A DNA stretch of 64,000 bases, from positions 1,178,001-1,242,000 of the forward strand of contig NZ_CP051305.1 in NCBI RefSeq assembly GCF_024181385.1. The letters are read 5' to 3'. Position numbers and translations under genes: made by a program. How positions within the stretch are numbered: position 1 is the first letter of the stretch; every line of letters starts with the position of its first letter. Below, piece by piece: positions 27,345 through 35,883 of this stretch. Below the pieces are notes generated by a model. It saw only the letters and a list, made by a program, of their open reading frames with translations, was not told the origin of the DNA and searched no databases. This DNA is from Treponema sp. OMZ 798. Its GTDB lineage: Bacteria; Spirochaetota; Spirochaetia; Treponematales; Treponemataceae.

Positions 27345-27869
27345 ATGCAAGAATCGGCTCAATTTTTTAACGATACGGGAGTCAGCATGTCGATGCAGGG
27401 GTTTCATAACGAAGCCATAGCCTGCTTAAAAAAAGGACTTGCCCTTGAACCCGACAACAGCCTCATGTGGCTTAACCTCGGCTTAAGCTACTACGCGGCA
27501 AAAAGACAAAACGACAGCAAATTTGCCCTTTTTCAATCTTTAAAATACAATCCCTATGAGGCTGATGCCTGGGATTCTTTAGGCCTTGTTCTATTTGAAA
27601 CGGGAGACATCGATCAGTCCGAAAGAGCCTTTGAAAGCGCCTTAAAACTGGAACCTGAAAACGGCCGAGTTTGGAACAATTACGGAACTGTGCTTTTCAA
27701 TAAAGAAAACTATAAGGCTGCAAGAAGAGCCTTTGAATCGGCCGTTACCCTTGACCCCGAAATGGGAGATGCAGTGTTTAATTTGCGTGACACCTATCTT
27801 GAATTAGGTATGGATAATTTAGCCGAAAAATGCAATAAGATTTTAAAAGAAATGGATTATCAAGAATAA
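27345..27869 (+). CDS. TPR-repeat protein
   Basis: 174 aa built almost wholly from four tetratricopeptide repeats of 34 residues, each with the W/L-G-Y-A-F-A-P pattern (for example MWLNLGLSYYAAKR, AWDSLGLVLFETGD, VWNNYGTVLFNKEN). No signal peptide, so it is a cytosolic scaffold. It follows the polyprenyl synthase by 3 bp and precedes the YmdB-like gene by 2 bp. Binding partner unknown. Confidence 0.88.
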   Translation: MQESAQFFNDTGVSMSMQGFHNEAIACLKKGLALEPDNSLMWLNLGLSYYAAKRQNDSKFALFQSLKYNPYEADAWDSLGLVLFETGDIDQSERAFESALKLEPENGRVWNNYGTVLFNKENYKAARRAFESAVTLDPEMGDAVFNLRDTYLELGMDNLAEKCNKILKEMDYQE

Positions 27870-27871
27870 AA

Positions 27872-28675
27872 ATGAATATTTTATATATTGCCGAAATTAC
27901 AGGAAAGGCAGGTGTTTGGCTTGTAAAGACACAACTTTCAAATTTAAAAGAAAAATATAAGGCCGACTTTGTTATAGCCAATGCAAACTCTGCTACAGGT
28001 TCAGGAGGTCTTGGAAAGCAGCATGCCGTCTATTTAAAAAAATTGGGAGTTGACTGCATAACTTCGGGAGATTTAATCTTTCAAAAAAAAGACTTGGTGG
28101 ATGACCTCCATAAAACGCCTCATGTACTCCGCCCCTTTAATCTTCCATCAGAATCACCCGGTCAAGGATGGAAAATTTTTAACTTAAAGAAAAATAAAAA
28201 AATAGCTGTAGTTTCAGCCATCGGAAGAATAGGCCGGCACAAGATCATGGCAGAAAATCCCTTTACGGAAACCGAAAAACTTATTTCTCAATTAAAGGAA
28301 GAAGCGGATCTTATCTTTGTAGATTTTTCTTCATTTGCAACTGCCGAAAAGCAGGCCCTGGGCTTTTTACTTTCAGGAAAGGTTTCGGCCCTTATCGGAT
28401 CGGGTACACGGGTGCAGACAGCCGATGAATGTATTTTAGAAAATAAAACGGCCTATATAACGGATGCAGGCAGAACAGGAAGCCTTAACTCGGTCGGCGG
28501 ATATGCGATTGAAGATAAAATAAGAGAATACCGAACCTGTCTTCCCGATTTTGGAAAAGACGCCTGGGCCCGCCCCGCCCTCCAGGGCCTTTTTATCAAA
28601 ACAGATGATGACGGAAACACGATAGAAATAAAAAGAATTTTTGAGGAGTCGGAACTTTGCAAAGACACGGAATAG
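27872..28675 (+). CDS. YmdB/TIGR00282-family protein lacking the metal-binding residues
   Basis: 267 aa aligned over its full length with the YmdB family, whose members are two-metal phosphodiesterases acting on 2',3'-cAMP. The framework is kept (DFVIAN, LRPFNLP, EKQALGFLLSGKVSA, VQTADE, TAYITDAG), but every family metal or catalytic residue is changed: D8 is E, the E39-N40 pair is N39-S40, N67-H68 is D67-L68, the H of DFHAEAT is S153, and the two H of GTHTHVQT are G178 and R180. The reading frame is intact with no frameshift, so it is a conserved scaffold without the enzyme chemistry, not obvious decay. It overlaps the RseC-like gene by 19 bp. Confidence 0.85.
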   Translation: MNILYIAEITGKAGVWLVKTQLSNLKEKYKADFVIANANSATGSGGLGKQHAVYLKKLGVDCITSGDLIFQKKDLVDDLHKTPHVLRPFNLPSESPGQGWKIFNLKKNKKIAVVSAIGRIGRHKIMAENPFTETEKLISQLKEEADLIFVDFSSFATAEKQALGFLLSGKVSALIGSGTRVQTADECILENKTAYITDAGRTGSLNSVGGYAIEDKIREYRTCLPDFGKDAWARPALQGLFIKTDDDGNTIEIKRIFEESELCKDTE

Positions 28676-29136
28676 TTACCTCAGTATGGATCGATAAGAA
28701 TACGGAAAAGATAAACATAGATTTGGATAATTCACAGACTGAAGAGTCCTGCTCTATAAAACAAAAAGACTGCTATGCGGTAAAAAGCTGTGCAACATGC
28801 GGGGGCTGCGGCTTTGCCGGAAAAAACAAGGAAACGGGTCTTTTAGCAGTGAGCGGAAATAAGATTACGGCCTTAAACAAGAGCGGCAGAAATTTAAAAA
28901 AGGGAGACCCTGCTATTGTCGAAATTAAGGAAAATCAAACAAGAATTCAAGCCCTTTCTTCGGTTATCCTTCCTATCCTCATGGCCATTGTTTTCAGTTT
29001 AAGCTTCTACTTCTTTTTTTACACCGAAAAAGCAATTGTAGGAGGTCTTTTTTTGGGTCTCATAATGGGAACAGCCCTAGCCTTTTTACTAAAAAATAAA
29101 ATGGGAGATAAGGCCCTGCCTCAAGTAATAGGTTGA
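28657..29136 (+). CDS. RseC/MucC-like SoxR-reducing membrane protein
   Basis: 159 aa starting at TTG, supported by GAGGAG 9 nt upstream inside the preceding gene. An N-terminal soluble domain holds a cysteine cluster (CYAVKSCATCGGCGF) typical of RseC; two membrane helices follow (ALSSVILPILMAIVFSLSFYF and AIVGGLFLGLIMGTALAFLL). RseC proteins are linked to Rnf-driven reduction of SoxR and to sigma-E control. Neither rnf nor soxR is in the window, so the redox partner is unknown. Confidence 0.82.
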   Translation: MQRHGIVTSVWIDKNTEKINIDLDNSQTEESCSIKQKDCYAVKSCATCGGCGFAGKNKETGLLAVSGNKITALNKSGRNLKKGDPAIVEIKENQTRIQALSSVILPILMAIVFSLSFYFFFYTEKAIVGGLFLGLIMGTALAFLLKNKMGDKALPQVIG

Positions 29137-29143
29137 TTTTTAC

Positions 29144-30595
29144 TTACGGATTAAATACTCCGGGCTGAGGAGCCCTGATTCTTACCAAGGCTGTAAAGGC
29201 ATCGGAGTTTAGGTTTATAAATTCTTCTATCGAAGTTTCTTCCCCGCTTTCATACACATCGATATGAAAATTCCCGAAAACGTCAAAATAAGGAAAAAAG
29301 GCAGCAATATGGTGATACTGACGCAAGGGGGGATTTCCTTTTTCGCGGCTTACTGCACCAAGATAAAAATGCCCTGGCTCGCTTATTGCAAGATAATAAA
29401 GGAGAGCTTGTAAATAGGGAGTCTGATAACCTGCATTTTTTTCGTATCCTTTAAACGAAGCAAAATCCTGTTTTACATTCTTTTGTTTTATGGGAGGCAC
29501 AAGGGCAAAGGGTTCAATTGTAACATCGACGCCTGAACCGATTGGTTTTATTGTACGCTTTACATTTAGAGTTAAAGCGGCAGCGGCCAAGTTTCGTATC
29601 CATTCAAGCCCGAAATGGAGGGCTCTTTCCTTGTAAGGTTTTGTAAAATAAGTATCGGGTACATCGGTTTCGGTTTTAAGACTTTTAATAAAAATTCCCT
29701 GCCCCGCTATGGGCCTAATCATTCCGTCCACTATCCACTTTGCAAAACCTGAGCAGTTTACCCCGCCCCTTATGTCTTTAAGTCTTTGATCGGGGCGAAT
29801 GGCTTTAACAATATCGTCTTCGCTTTGAGGCCTTCCGTCCATCAGATGAACAGGCTTACCGAATTCATCAAAGGCCCCGTCTTCCATATAGACCAAGGTT
29901 TTTAATCTGTCTCTGATGGTATCGGAAGCAGCTTCTACACCATTATAAAAAATAGGCGGATTAAATATGTCCCATGGAAGCATATCTTTTGTAATGTCTT
30001 TTAGTTTTAAAAGAGGCAGATAATATAAATTTTCAAAGGGAATACCGACAGATATATCTTTTCGTACATAGGCATTAAAAAGACAGATACTTATTAGGGA
30101 CTTGTTTTTTGAAGATGAGGGGCTTATACTCAAATAAAGCTCAGGGTTTTCGCGAGGATAAATTTTAATACAGTCAGGAGCTCCGGTTTCATAATTCCTA
30201 TATAAAATCCATGTCCCCTGCGGAACTTTTTCGAGGTTTGAAAACTCTGTGTCTACAGGGCTTACAACTACAGCTAGGAGATTTTTTTCTTTTAGATACA
30301 CAGACCTCACCTTAAAAAGATTACCTTGAGAGTCTATTTCGATCTGTAAATGTTTTAAGGCTATTGTCTCAGGAGAATCAAGCAGCCAATCTCTTGCAAT
30401 ATCCCTTCTCACCAAGGCTGAATCCGGAACCCTGTCTAATGGAACAAGAGGAATCAGTCCGTCATCGGCCTTTAAAAATTCGCTATCGTATGACTCCTTA
30501 ATCTCGTCATCAGAATAAACCGAAAAAAACAAAATAGAAAAAAACAAGATAAAAATATATCTTTTGAACTTAATGTTAAGACTGCCCATGTTCAT
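29144..30595 (-). CDS. Exported protein of unknown function with NCSGF motif
   Basis: 483 aa with a Sec signal (YIFILFFSILFFSVYSDDE). Most of the protein has no recognised family. Near residue 280 RGGVNCSGFAKWIVDGM resembles the nucleophile block of NlpC/P60 or other papain-fold peptidases (C followed by S-G-F), and a downstream QYHHIAAFFPYFD near residue 435 could give a histidine. This is only a resemblance. It converges with the RseC-like gene, 8 bp between stops. Confidence 0.6.
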   Translation of the reverse strand: MNMGSLNIKFKRYIFILFFSILFFSVYSDDEIKESYDSEFLKADDGLIPLVPLDRVPDSALVRRDIARDWLLDSPETIALKHLQIEIDSQGNLFKVRSVYLKEKNLLAVVVSPVDTEFSNLEKVPQGTWILYRNYETGAPDCIKIYPRENPELYLSISPSSSKNKSLISICLFNAYVRKDISVGIPFENLYYLPLLKLKDITKDMLPWDIFNPPIFYNGVEAASDTIRDRLKTLVYMEDGAFDEFGKPVHLMDGRPQSEDDIVKAIRPDQRLKDIRGGVNCSGFAKWIVDGMIRPIAGQGIFIKSLKTETDVPDTYFTKPYKERALHFGLEWIRNLAAAALTLNVKRTIKPIGSGVDVTIEPFALVPPIKQKNVKQDFASFKGYEKNAGYQTPYLQALLYYLAISEPGHFYLGAVSREKGNPPLRQYHHIAAFFPYFDVFGNFHIDVYESGEETSIEEFINLNSDAFTALVRIRAPQPGVFNP

Positions 30596-30655
30596 AGTAT
30601 CGGATAAATTGAGGGAGAACTTAACCTGGTTGAAGGCTTTAGAAAGAATCTTACA

Positions 30656-30686
30656 CCTTTCCGCCTGTTCACCACAGGCAGAAAGG
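30656..30686. repeat. Inverted repeat between two exported-protein genes
   Basis: CTTTCCGCCTGT faces ACAGGCAGAAAG with one mismatch around a 5-nt loop, in the 103-bp gap 13 bp after the stop of the lipoprotein gene. Only the plus-strand side has a short T run, so the expected minus-strand terminator function is weak. Confidence 0.5.
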
Positions 30687-30698
30687 ATTTTTCAGAAC

Positions 30699-31976
30699 CT
30701 ATTTATACTCATCCTTGATATATGAATCGGGAGAGTCTTTTCTTTGCTCCATCAAAGATTTGAACCAATCGGGAGCATTCGATAAATCGACCATATTGGG
30801 GAGCTTTTTTTGATAGATATTAAAAAAATCGGCACAATAAAGAAGCCATAGAACATTACCGTTTTCTCCGGCTGTTGAGGCAAAAAAACTCTTTTGTTTG
30901 TCTTCAGTTTTTAATACTTTTTCAATTCTGGTCCAAAAGATATCCTCATACCCAATCTCTTCTGTGGTGTATTTAAAAGTATTTTCACCTTTTAAGAATT
31001 TATTCGGAACCAGTATCATTTTACCGTCTTCAGAAAAGGAAATTTTATTGACATCCCTACCCCAATCATAACAACTTATATTATAATTCTCAGTAAGCAA
31101 TAGCTCATACTTTTCATTTACAAAGTCGGAAGGACCTTTAATATAGTCCTTATTTTTATCCCCGCTTCTGGGAGTTGCATTAACCCAATAAAAGTCTTTT
31201 ATAATCTCTCCGGAGTTATCAGCAAAAGAAATTCTAAATCTGTAAGGTTTAAGATTTTTTAAATCTTTAAATACATATTTGGTACTTCCATCTGTAATAG
31301 TTATTTTTTGACCATTCTGATACTTGTCATGATACCACTCAATAATAACACCTTTTAAATATTTATTTGTAGTCCATGAAACAACAACTTCTTTATTCCC
31401 TGCTTCTACCTTGGCATTTAAAGCAGAAATTAATAAATCTTCTGCACTTTTACCGTAATTAGGAACGGTTTTACGGTACTCCAACACTTCTTTAAACCAA
31501 TCCGGAGCATTTTTCATATCGACCATTGAAGGAACCTTTGCTTCATAGACATTTATAAAATCGGCAAGATATAAAATATAAAGAACATTGCCGCCCCAAT
31601 CATTTACCTCAGCAGCTTGCCAAGGCCATTGTTTTTTATTGGTATTTAAGACCTTACTCATCCTTGTCCAAAGCTTGTTACCGGAATCAGAATTTAACCG
31701 TTCAATTTCTTCTTCATCAAATCCAAAAACCTTTTCGGCCTCTTGGTAAGAAAAAGGAAGCATAAGCCTTTTACCGTCTTTTGTGAATTGGATTTTTTCT
31801 GAAAGCCCCTCGGTTGTAAATCTTATTTTTTGATTCGATTTAAGAAGTTTTTGCTCATTTTTTTCGCTAAAATAAGGCTCTTTTCCTTCTTTTCCGCTTC
31901 CGGTTGTCTCGCATCCGGCAAAAAAAAGACTTACAATAATTGTAAATACAACAAAACTAAAAAAATATTTCTTCAT
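30699..31976 (-). CDS. Lipoprotein with two copies of a novel domain around an FN3-like module
   Basis: 425 aa. Lipoprotein signal ending SLFFAGC. Residues about 60-172 and 308-416 are homologous copies: each has a charged start (I-F-DGK-L-P), a W-T-R-K-VL-T helix, GNVL-LY-ADF-N-Y and the near-identical end VDxxNAPDWFK. Between them, about residues 187-268, lies a fibronectin-III-like module (VVVSWTTNKYLKGVIIEWY, LKPYRFRISF). The repeated domain is not recognised. Function unknown; a surface adhesin or binding role is possible. No sequence irregularity is seen. Confidence 0.65.
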   Translation of the reverse strand: MKKYFFSFVVFTIIVSLFFAGCETTGSGKEGKEPYFSEKNEQKLLKSNQKIRFTTEGLSEKIQFTKDGKRLMLPFSYQEAEKVFGFDEEEIERLNSDSGNKLWTRMSKVLNTNKKQWPWQAAEVNDWGGNVLYILYLADFINVYEAKVPSMVDMKNAPDWFKEVLEYRKTVPNYGKSAEDLLISALNAKVEAGNKEVVVSWTTNKYLKGVIIEWYHDKYQNGQKITITDGSTKYVFKDLKNLKPYRFRISFADNSGEIIKDFYWVNATPRSGDKNKDYIKGPSDFVNEKYELLLTENYNISCYDWGRDVNKISFSEDGKMILVPNKFLKGENTFKYTTEEIGYEDIFWTRIEKVLKTEDKQKSFFASTAGENGNVLWLLYCADFFNIYQKKLPNMVDLSNAPDWFKSLMEQRKDSPDSYIKDEYK

Positions 31977-32028
31977 CTAAAGACTCTCCTTTTAAGTCCT
32001 TCAATTTTATGGTTTTTTATTAATTTTG

Positions 32029-33339
32029 TCAAGCAAAAATCTCTGATTTTATCAGCTCCAGATTATACAAAATAATAATCTTATCTGCCGTTCCGCCTGT
32101 GGAGATATTGTTTTTTTCGCACCATACCGAGAATTCTTTTATGGCAGTTTCTCGAGCCGAATCTTCCTCTATGCAAAGCAACTCTTTGGCCTTTTTTTGT
32201 ACCTCAAGTAAGGCTTTTTCTCCCCTGCGCTTTATAATTGTAGTGTCGCAGGTGTTTGCAATAATATTAAGAATAATTTTTAAAAAGTCATAGCCTTCCA
32301 AAGAAGAAGTTTTATAAAGCGGAAGGAGGCTGTCAAAATGTTCGGCAAAGCCTGAGAGGGCCGGCCCCCTAACTCCCCTGCTCCCCAAATTATTAAAGGC
32401 TTGTAAGGAGGCAGGGGAACATTCTTTAAGTTCAAAGTCTTTTTTTAAGGGAAGAGAAAAGGACGCTATTTCCCTGCTTAAATCGGTGAAGGCTTTTTTT
32501 TCTTTTATTATACGGAATGTGCAGGCATTTAAGATAAGAAGCAAAAATAATGCCCCCTTATAGGTGTTTACCCCGCCCGTTAAATCGAACAGTTTTTTTT
32601 CTTGTTTTTTTCCATACTCACGCAAGGCCTCAAAGGATTCGCAATCTTTTTCACTTAAATTTTTAATTGCACTCCCTATTAGGGGAATACATTTTAGCAT
32701 GAGTAAAAAATCCATATCCCTGTGGGAGCCTTGAGAATTAGCCGTAACACAGCCGAAGCCTAATGGACGGCAAAGCTCTGCAAGTAGGGAGCTTTCGGTT
32801 AAATTACCCAAAAGCTCAAAAATATCTCCATCGTTAGACAGGTCGTAAGACCAATCTTCATGAACTTTTTTTAAGATAAAATCCATTATTTCTTTTTGGG
32901 AATGAGCACGGCTCCTCGCACAGATCACGGCATCTTTTTCGCATAAAAAACATTTCCGCCTCTTATTATTTTGGGGGAAATCATTGCGCGAAAAAAGTTT
33001 TTCCGCAGTTAAAACATCGATATCGGCAAGTCGGCCAAGAGATTCATCATCTTCAATTTTTATGCTCAAAGCCTTCACTTCCAAGGGCGGAGCATCTACA
33101 ATCAAAAAAAAGATTAAGCCCTCTTCATCAGTATAGGAATGAAAAATTTTTAGCGGAGCCATCTTTTTTTTACATTCCAAAAAAATGCGGTATACAATCC
33201 AATTCGATTCGATTGAGCCCTTTTTTCCGCCCGGAATATTGGCCCTGATTACTACAAGTGTTTTAAAAGGAAAACGGCTTAAAAGCTCTTTTTCAAAAAA
33301 GTCGGTTTTTTCTCTTTTTTCCAATAAAGACAGGCTCAT
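32029..33339 (-). CDS. citXG: CitX-CitG fusion: citrate lyase prosthetic-group synthesis and transfer protein
   Basis: 436 aa with two parts. Residues about 1-165 are CitX (apo-citrate lyase phosphoribosyl-dephospho-CoA transferase): VIRANIPGGKK, LGRLADIDVLTAE, RRKCFLCEKDAVICARSRAHSQKEI. Residues about 185-436 are CitG (triphosphoribosyl-dephospho-CoA synthase): GFGCVTANSQGSHRDMDF, LTGGVNTYKGALFLL. Together they make the 2'-triphosphoribosyl-dephospho-CoA group and attach it to CitD. It is 13 bp after citC. No citDEF genes are in the window. Confidence 0.88.
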   Translation of the reverse strand: MSLSLLEKREKTDFFEKELLSRFPFKTLVVIRANIPGGKKGSIESNWIVYRIFLECKKKMAPLKIFHSYTDEEGLIFFLIVDAPPLEVKALSIKIEDDESLGRLADIDVLTAEKLFSRNDFPQNNKRRKCFLCEKDAVICARSRAHSQKEIMDFILKKVHEDWSYDLSNDGDIFELLGNLTESSLLAELCRPLGFGCVTANSQGSHRDMDFLLMLKCIPLIGSAIKNLSEKDCESFEALREYGKKQEKKLFDLTGGVNTYKGALFLLLILNACTFRIIKEKKAFTDLSREIASFSLPLKKDFELKECSPASLQAFNNLGSRGVRGPALSGFAEHFDSLLPLYKTSSLEGYDFLKIILNIIANTCDTTIIKRRGEKALLEVQKKAKELLCIEEDSARETAIKEFSVWCEKNNISTGGTADKIIILYNLELIKSEIFA

Positions 33340-33352
33340 CTTTTCTCCGGTA

Positions 33353-34372
33353 TTAATTATTTTTTTCTTTTAAAGAACTTAGAAAATTATATGTCGCTTC
33401 CGGTAAAAATGAGCGGACTTCTTCAAGACTTTTATTTTGAAATGCACTTCTTACTTGAGTTGCAGAAATGACTTTGTTGTTGTGAGTTTTTTTCCTCTCA
33501 ATTATTTTTACTTCGCATTTGGGAGGCAGCTCATTTAACAGGGTTTGATTATATATTTCAGTACTCGGATCCAAGGGCTCTTCTCCCAAAAAACGAATTT
33601 TAATATTAAACAGAGGTACAAAATATTTTAAAAATATCCTTGCATCGAGCTGGGTTTGATTTTTGTTAATCAAAGTTTTTTCCTTTAAAAAATAAGACGG
33701 AAAGGTTGCAGAACTTATTAAAAATTGAGATGAAGGAAGCACTATTACATTTTTTAAGTCTTCAGTATTTTTTTTGATAAGCATAAAACGGTCTTGAAAA
33801 GAAAAAAAACTTTTATCTGTTTCAACCGCAAAAACCAAAAGGCGTTTATCGGTTCCGCAATGCTCTAAGGCCTTTTCTATTAAATACCTATGCCCAAGGG
33901 TAAATGGATTTGCATTCATAACTATTGCCGCGTTTTCGGTTTCCCTTATATCGCCGGGGCAAAGGGGAAGAAGTTCATTTTTTAAAACATCTTCTACAGT
34001 TTTTTCTCCCCTATATAATAAGGCAGAGTCATCCGATGAGGCTAAGCTTATAAAACCGGCCCCTGTAAAAAATGAAACGCTTGATCTTTTTGTAAATATA
34101 AAGAAAGACTTATAGCCCTCGCCGTAGGCTTCCTTTAAGAGGGCCGAAAGAATTTCATCGGTAAGGCCGAGGCCCTTAAATTCATCCTTGACGGCAAAGC
34201 ATTTTAAGATATTTTTTTCACGCCCTCCGCAGGCGGCCAAATTGTCGGCCTCATCAAAGATACCGTAAACACTTTCAAGAGAATCTTCAATAAGACCGTT
34301 TTCTTTTAAAAGAGCCGAAAAGGCTTCTTTCCGGCTCTTTATTTCTAAATTGATTTTTTGTAAATTAGTCAT
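33353..34372 (-). CDS. citC: [Citrate (pro-3S)-lyase] ligase CitC
   Basis: 339 aa. An N-terminal GNAT-like half (LAACGGREKNILKCFAV, GLTDEILSALLKEA) is fused to a cytidylyltransferase-like nucleotide-binding half containing IVMNANPFTLGHRYLIEKAL, the HxGH-like site. CitC acetylates the citrate lyase prosthetic group using ATP and acetate, turning the enzyme on. It is 5 bp after the fumarase beta gene and upstream of citXG, forming fumA-fumB-citC-citXG. Confidence 0.93.
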   Translation of the reverse strand: MTNLQKINLEIKSRKEAFSALLKENGLIEDSLESVYGIFDEADNLAACGGREKNILKCFAVKDEFKGLGLTDEILSALLKEAYGEGYKSFFIFTKRSSVSFFTGAGFISLASSDDSALLYRGEKTVEDVLKNELLPLCPGDIRETENAAIVMNANPFTLGHRYLIEKALEHCGTDKRLLVFAVETDKSFFSFQDRFMLIKKNTEDLKNVIVLPSSQFLISSATFPSYFLKEKTLINKNQTQLDARIFLKYFVPLFNIKIRFLGEEPLDPSTEIYNQTLLNELPPKCEVKIIERKKTHNNKVISATQVRSAFQNKSLEEVRSFLPEATYNFLSSLKEKNN

Positions 34373-34377
34373 TTACC

Positions 34378-34941
34378 TTAGTTGAGGCTTTTTAAATACT
34401 CTTCACGGCCCAGCTTGTAAAGGTTGTTTCCCTTAGAATCAATGATACATGTTACGGGGAAGTCTTCAACATAGAGCTTACGGACAGCTTCAGCTCCCAA
34501 ATCTTCATAGCAGATGACCTCAGCCGATTTAATTCGGCTTTTGATTAAGGCGGCTGCTCCTCCTATAGCGGCAAAATAGCAGGCTCCATGCTCTATTATT
34601 TTTGCAACTACCTCATCGTTTCTTTTTCCCTTTCCGACCATGGCCATGAGCCCCTCATCTAAAAGCTGAGGGGTATAGGCATCCATGCGGTAGCTGGTGG
34701 TGGGGCCTGCAGAACCTATTGGTTCTCCGGGCTTTGCAGGGCTCGGTCCTACATAGTACATAACAGAGCCTTTTACATCTATGGGGAGTTTTTCACCTTT
34801 TTCCAAAAGTTCGCATAAGCGTTTATGAGCTGCATCCCGCCCTGTATAAATATAGCCCGTTAATAAAACGATATCTCCGGCCTTAATATCTTTTAAATCT
34901 TCCCTCGTAAGGGGTGTTGTAAGCTTTTTCATTTCAGACAT
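34378..34941 (-). CDS. Class I fumarate hydratase, beta subunit
   Basis: 187 aa from the ATG giving MSEMKKL; the preceding in-frame ATG would overlap its own GGGAGG ribosome site. Fe-S hydro-lyase beta domain: GDIVLLTGYIYTGRDAAHKRL, YYVGPSPAKPGEPIGSAGPTTSYRMD and YFAAIGGAAAL. With the alpha subunit it forms the oxygen-sensitive 4Fe-4S fumarase or related tartrate-type dehydratase. A succinate/fumarate branch or partial TCA reaction is likely, but L-tartrate dehydratase is a minor alternative. Confidence 0.92.
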   Translation of the reverse strand: MSEMKKLTTPLTREDLKDIKAGDIVLLTGYIYTGRDAAHKRLCELLEKGEKLPIDVKGSVMYYVGPSPAKPGEPIGSAGPTTSYRMDAYTPQLLDEGLMAMVGKGKRNDEVVAKIIEHGACYFAAIGGAAALIKSRIKSAEVICYEDLGAEAVRKLYVEDFPVTCIIDSKGNNLYKLGREEYLKSLN

Positions 34942-34956
34942 TTTCCTCATCCTCCC

Positions 34957-35802
34957 TTATAAAGTAACTTCCTTATGGCGTGTTGCATGACAATTTATAT
35001 TTACACAAATAGGAAGACCTGCAATATGTGTAGGATAGGTCTCAATTAAAACACGCAAAGCTGTAGTCTTTCCGCCGTAACCTTGGGGGCCAATTCCTAA
35101 GGCGTTGACTTTCTCAAGCATTTCTTTTTCTAAATCTGCATAGAAAGGATCAGGATTATAACTATCCATCGGTCTCATCAAGGCTTTTTTGGCTATTAAG
35201 GTTACCTTATCTACAGTGCCTCCTATTCCGACACCTACTACTATGGGAGGACAGGGGTTGGGCCCTGCAAGTTCTACAGTTTCCAATATGAATTTTTTTA
35301 CCCCCTCAAGGCCGTCGGAAGGCTTAAGCATTGCAAGGCGGGACATGTTCTCGGAGCCGAAGCCCTTGCCTGCAAACATAATATGAAGTTTATCGCCCGG
35401 AACAATATTATAATGAATTACGGCAGGCGTATTATCCTTTGTGTTTACCCTGTTGTAAACCGGATCGGCAACAACGGATTTTCTTAAATAGCCTTCCGTG
35501 TAGCCCTGCCTTACACCCTCATTGATAGCGTCTTCAATGTAGCCGCCTTCAATGTGTACATCTTGTCCGATCGTAACAAAGATTACGGCCATTCCCGTAT
35601 CTTGGCACATGGGCGAATTCGTTCTTTTTGCAATATCGGCGTTTTCTATAATCTGATCGAGAGTATCACGGGCCAGACTCCATTTTTCGGCTTCCCGCGA
35701 CATCTTTAAACTTGTTAATACATCTTGCGGAAGATAATAGGCAGCCTCAATGGCCATCCTCTTAACTTCTTCCGTAATTTTTTTTGCTTCTACAATGTGC
35801 AT
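34957..35802 (-). CDS. Class I fumarate hydratase, alpha subunit
   Basis: 281 aa from the ATG beginning MHIVEAKK; an upstream in-frame TTG falls in a hairpin. Fe-S hydro-lyase alpha domain with cluster cysteines in PMCQDTGMAVIFV, GPNPCPPIVVGVGIGG, and ICVNINCHATRH. Catalyses fumarate hydration with the beta subunit 15 bp downstream. Spirochaetes with a truncated TCA cycle often keep this enzyme; here it is grouped with citrate lyase maturation genes, which suggests citrate/oxaloacetate/malate/fumarate metabolism. Confidence 0.93.
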   Translation of the reverse strand: MHIVEAKKITEEVKRMAIEAAYYLPQDVLTSLKMSREAEKWSLARDTLDQIIENADIAKRTNSPMCQDTGMAVIFVTIGQDVHIEGGYIEDAINEGVRQGYTEGYLRKSVVADPVYNRVNTKDNTPAVIHYNIVPGDKLHIMFAGKGFGSENMSRLAMLKPSDGLEGVKKFILETVELAGPNPCPPIVVGVGIGGTVDKVTLIAKKALMRPMDSYNPDPFYADLEKEMLEKVNALGIGPQGYGGKTTALRVLIETYPTHIAGLPICVNINCHATRHKEVTL

Positions 35803-35811
35803 ACTCAAAAA

Positions 35812-35838
35812 TACCCCCAAAAGTTATTCTTGGGGGTA
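35812..35838 (-). terminator. Perfect hairpin directly upstream of the fumarase alpha start
   Basis: TACCCCCAA (35812-35820) and TTGGGGGTA (35830-35838) form a perfect 9-bp stem with a 9-nt loop. On the minus strand it is followed by TTTTT and then, 9 nt after the stem, by the fumA ATG. It can terminate transcripts from the exported-protein gene upstream or act as an attenuator or translational block for fumA. Confidence 0.7.
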
Positions 35839-35883
35839 ATTATAGAACATTAAAAGATTACTGTCAATTGATGAGAGATAGAC

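Noticed and set aside
30656..30686. Inverted repeat considered as terminator of the 425-aa lipoprotein gene
   Set aside because: The T run is on the wrong side for the minus strand; recorded only as an inverted repeat.
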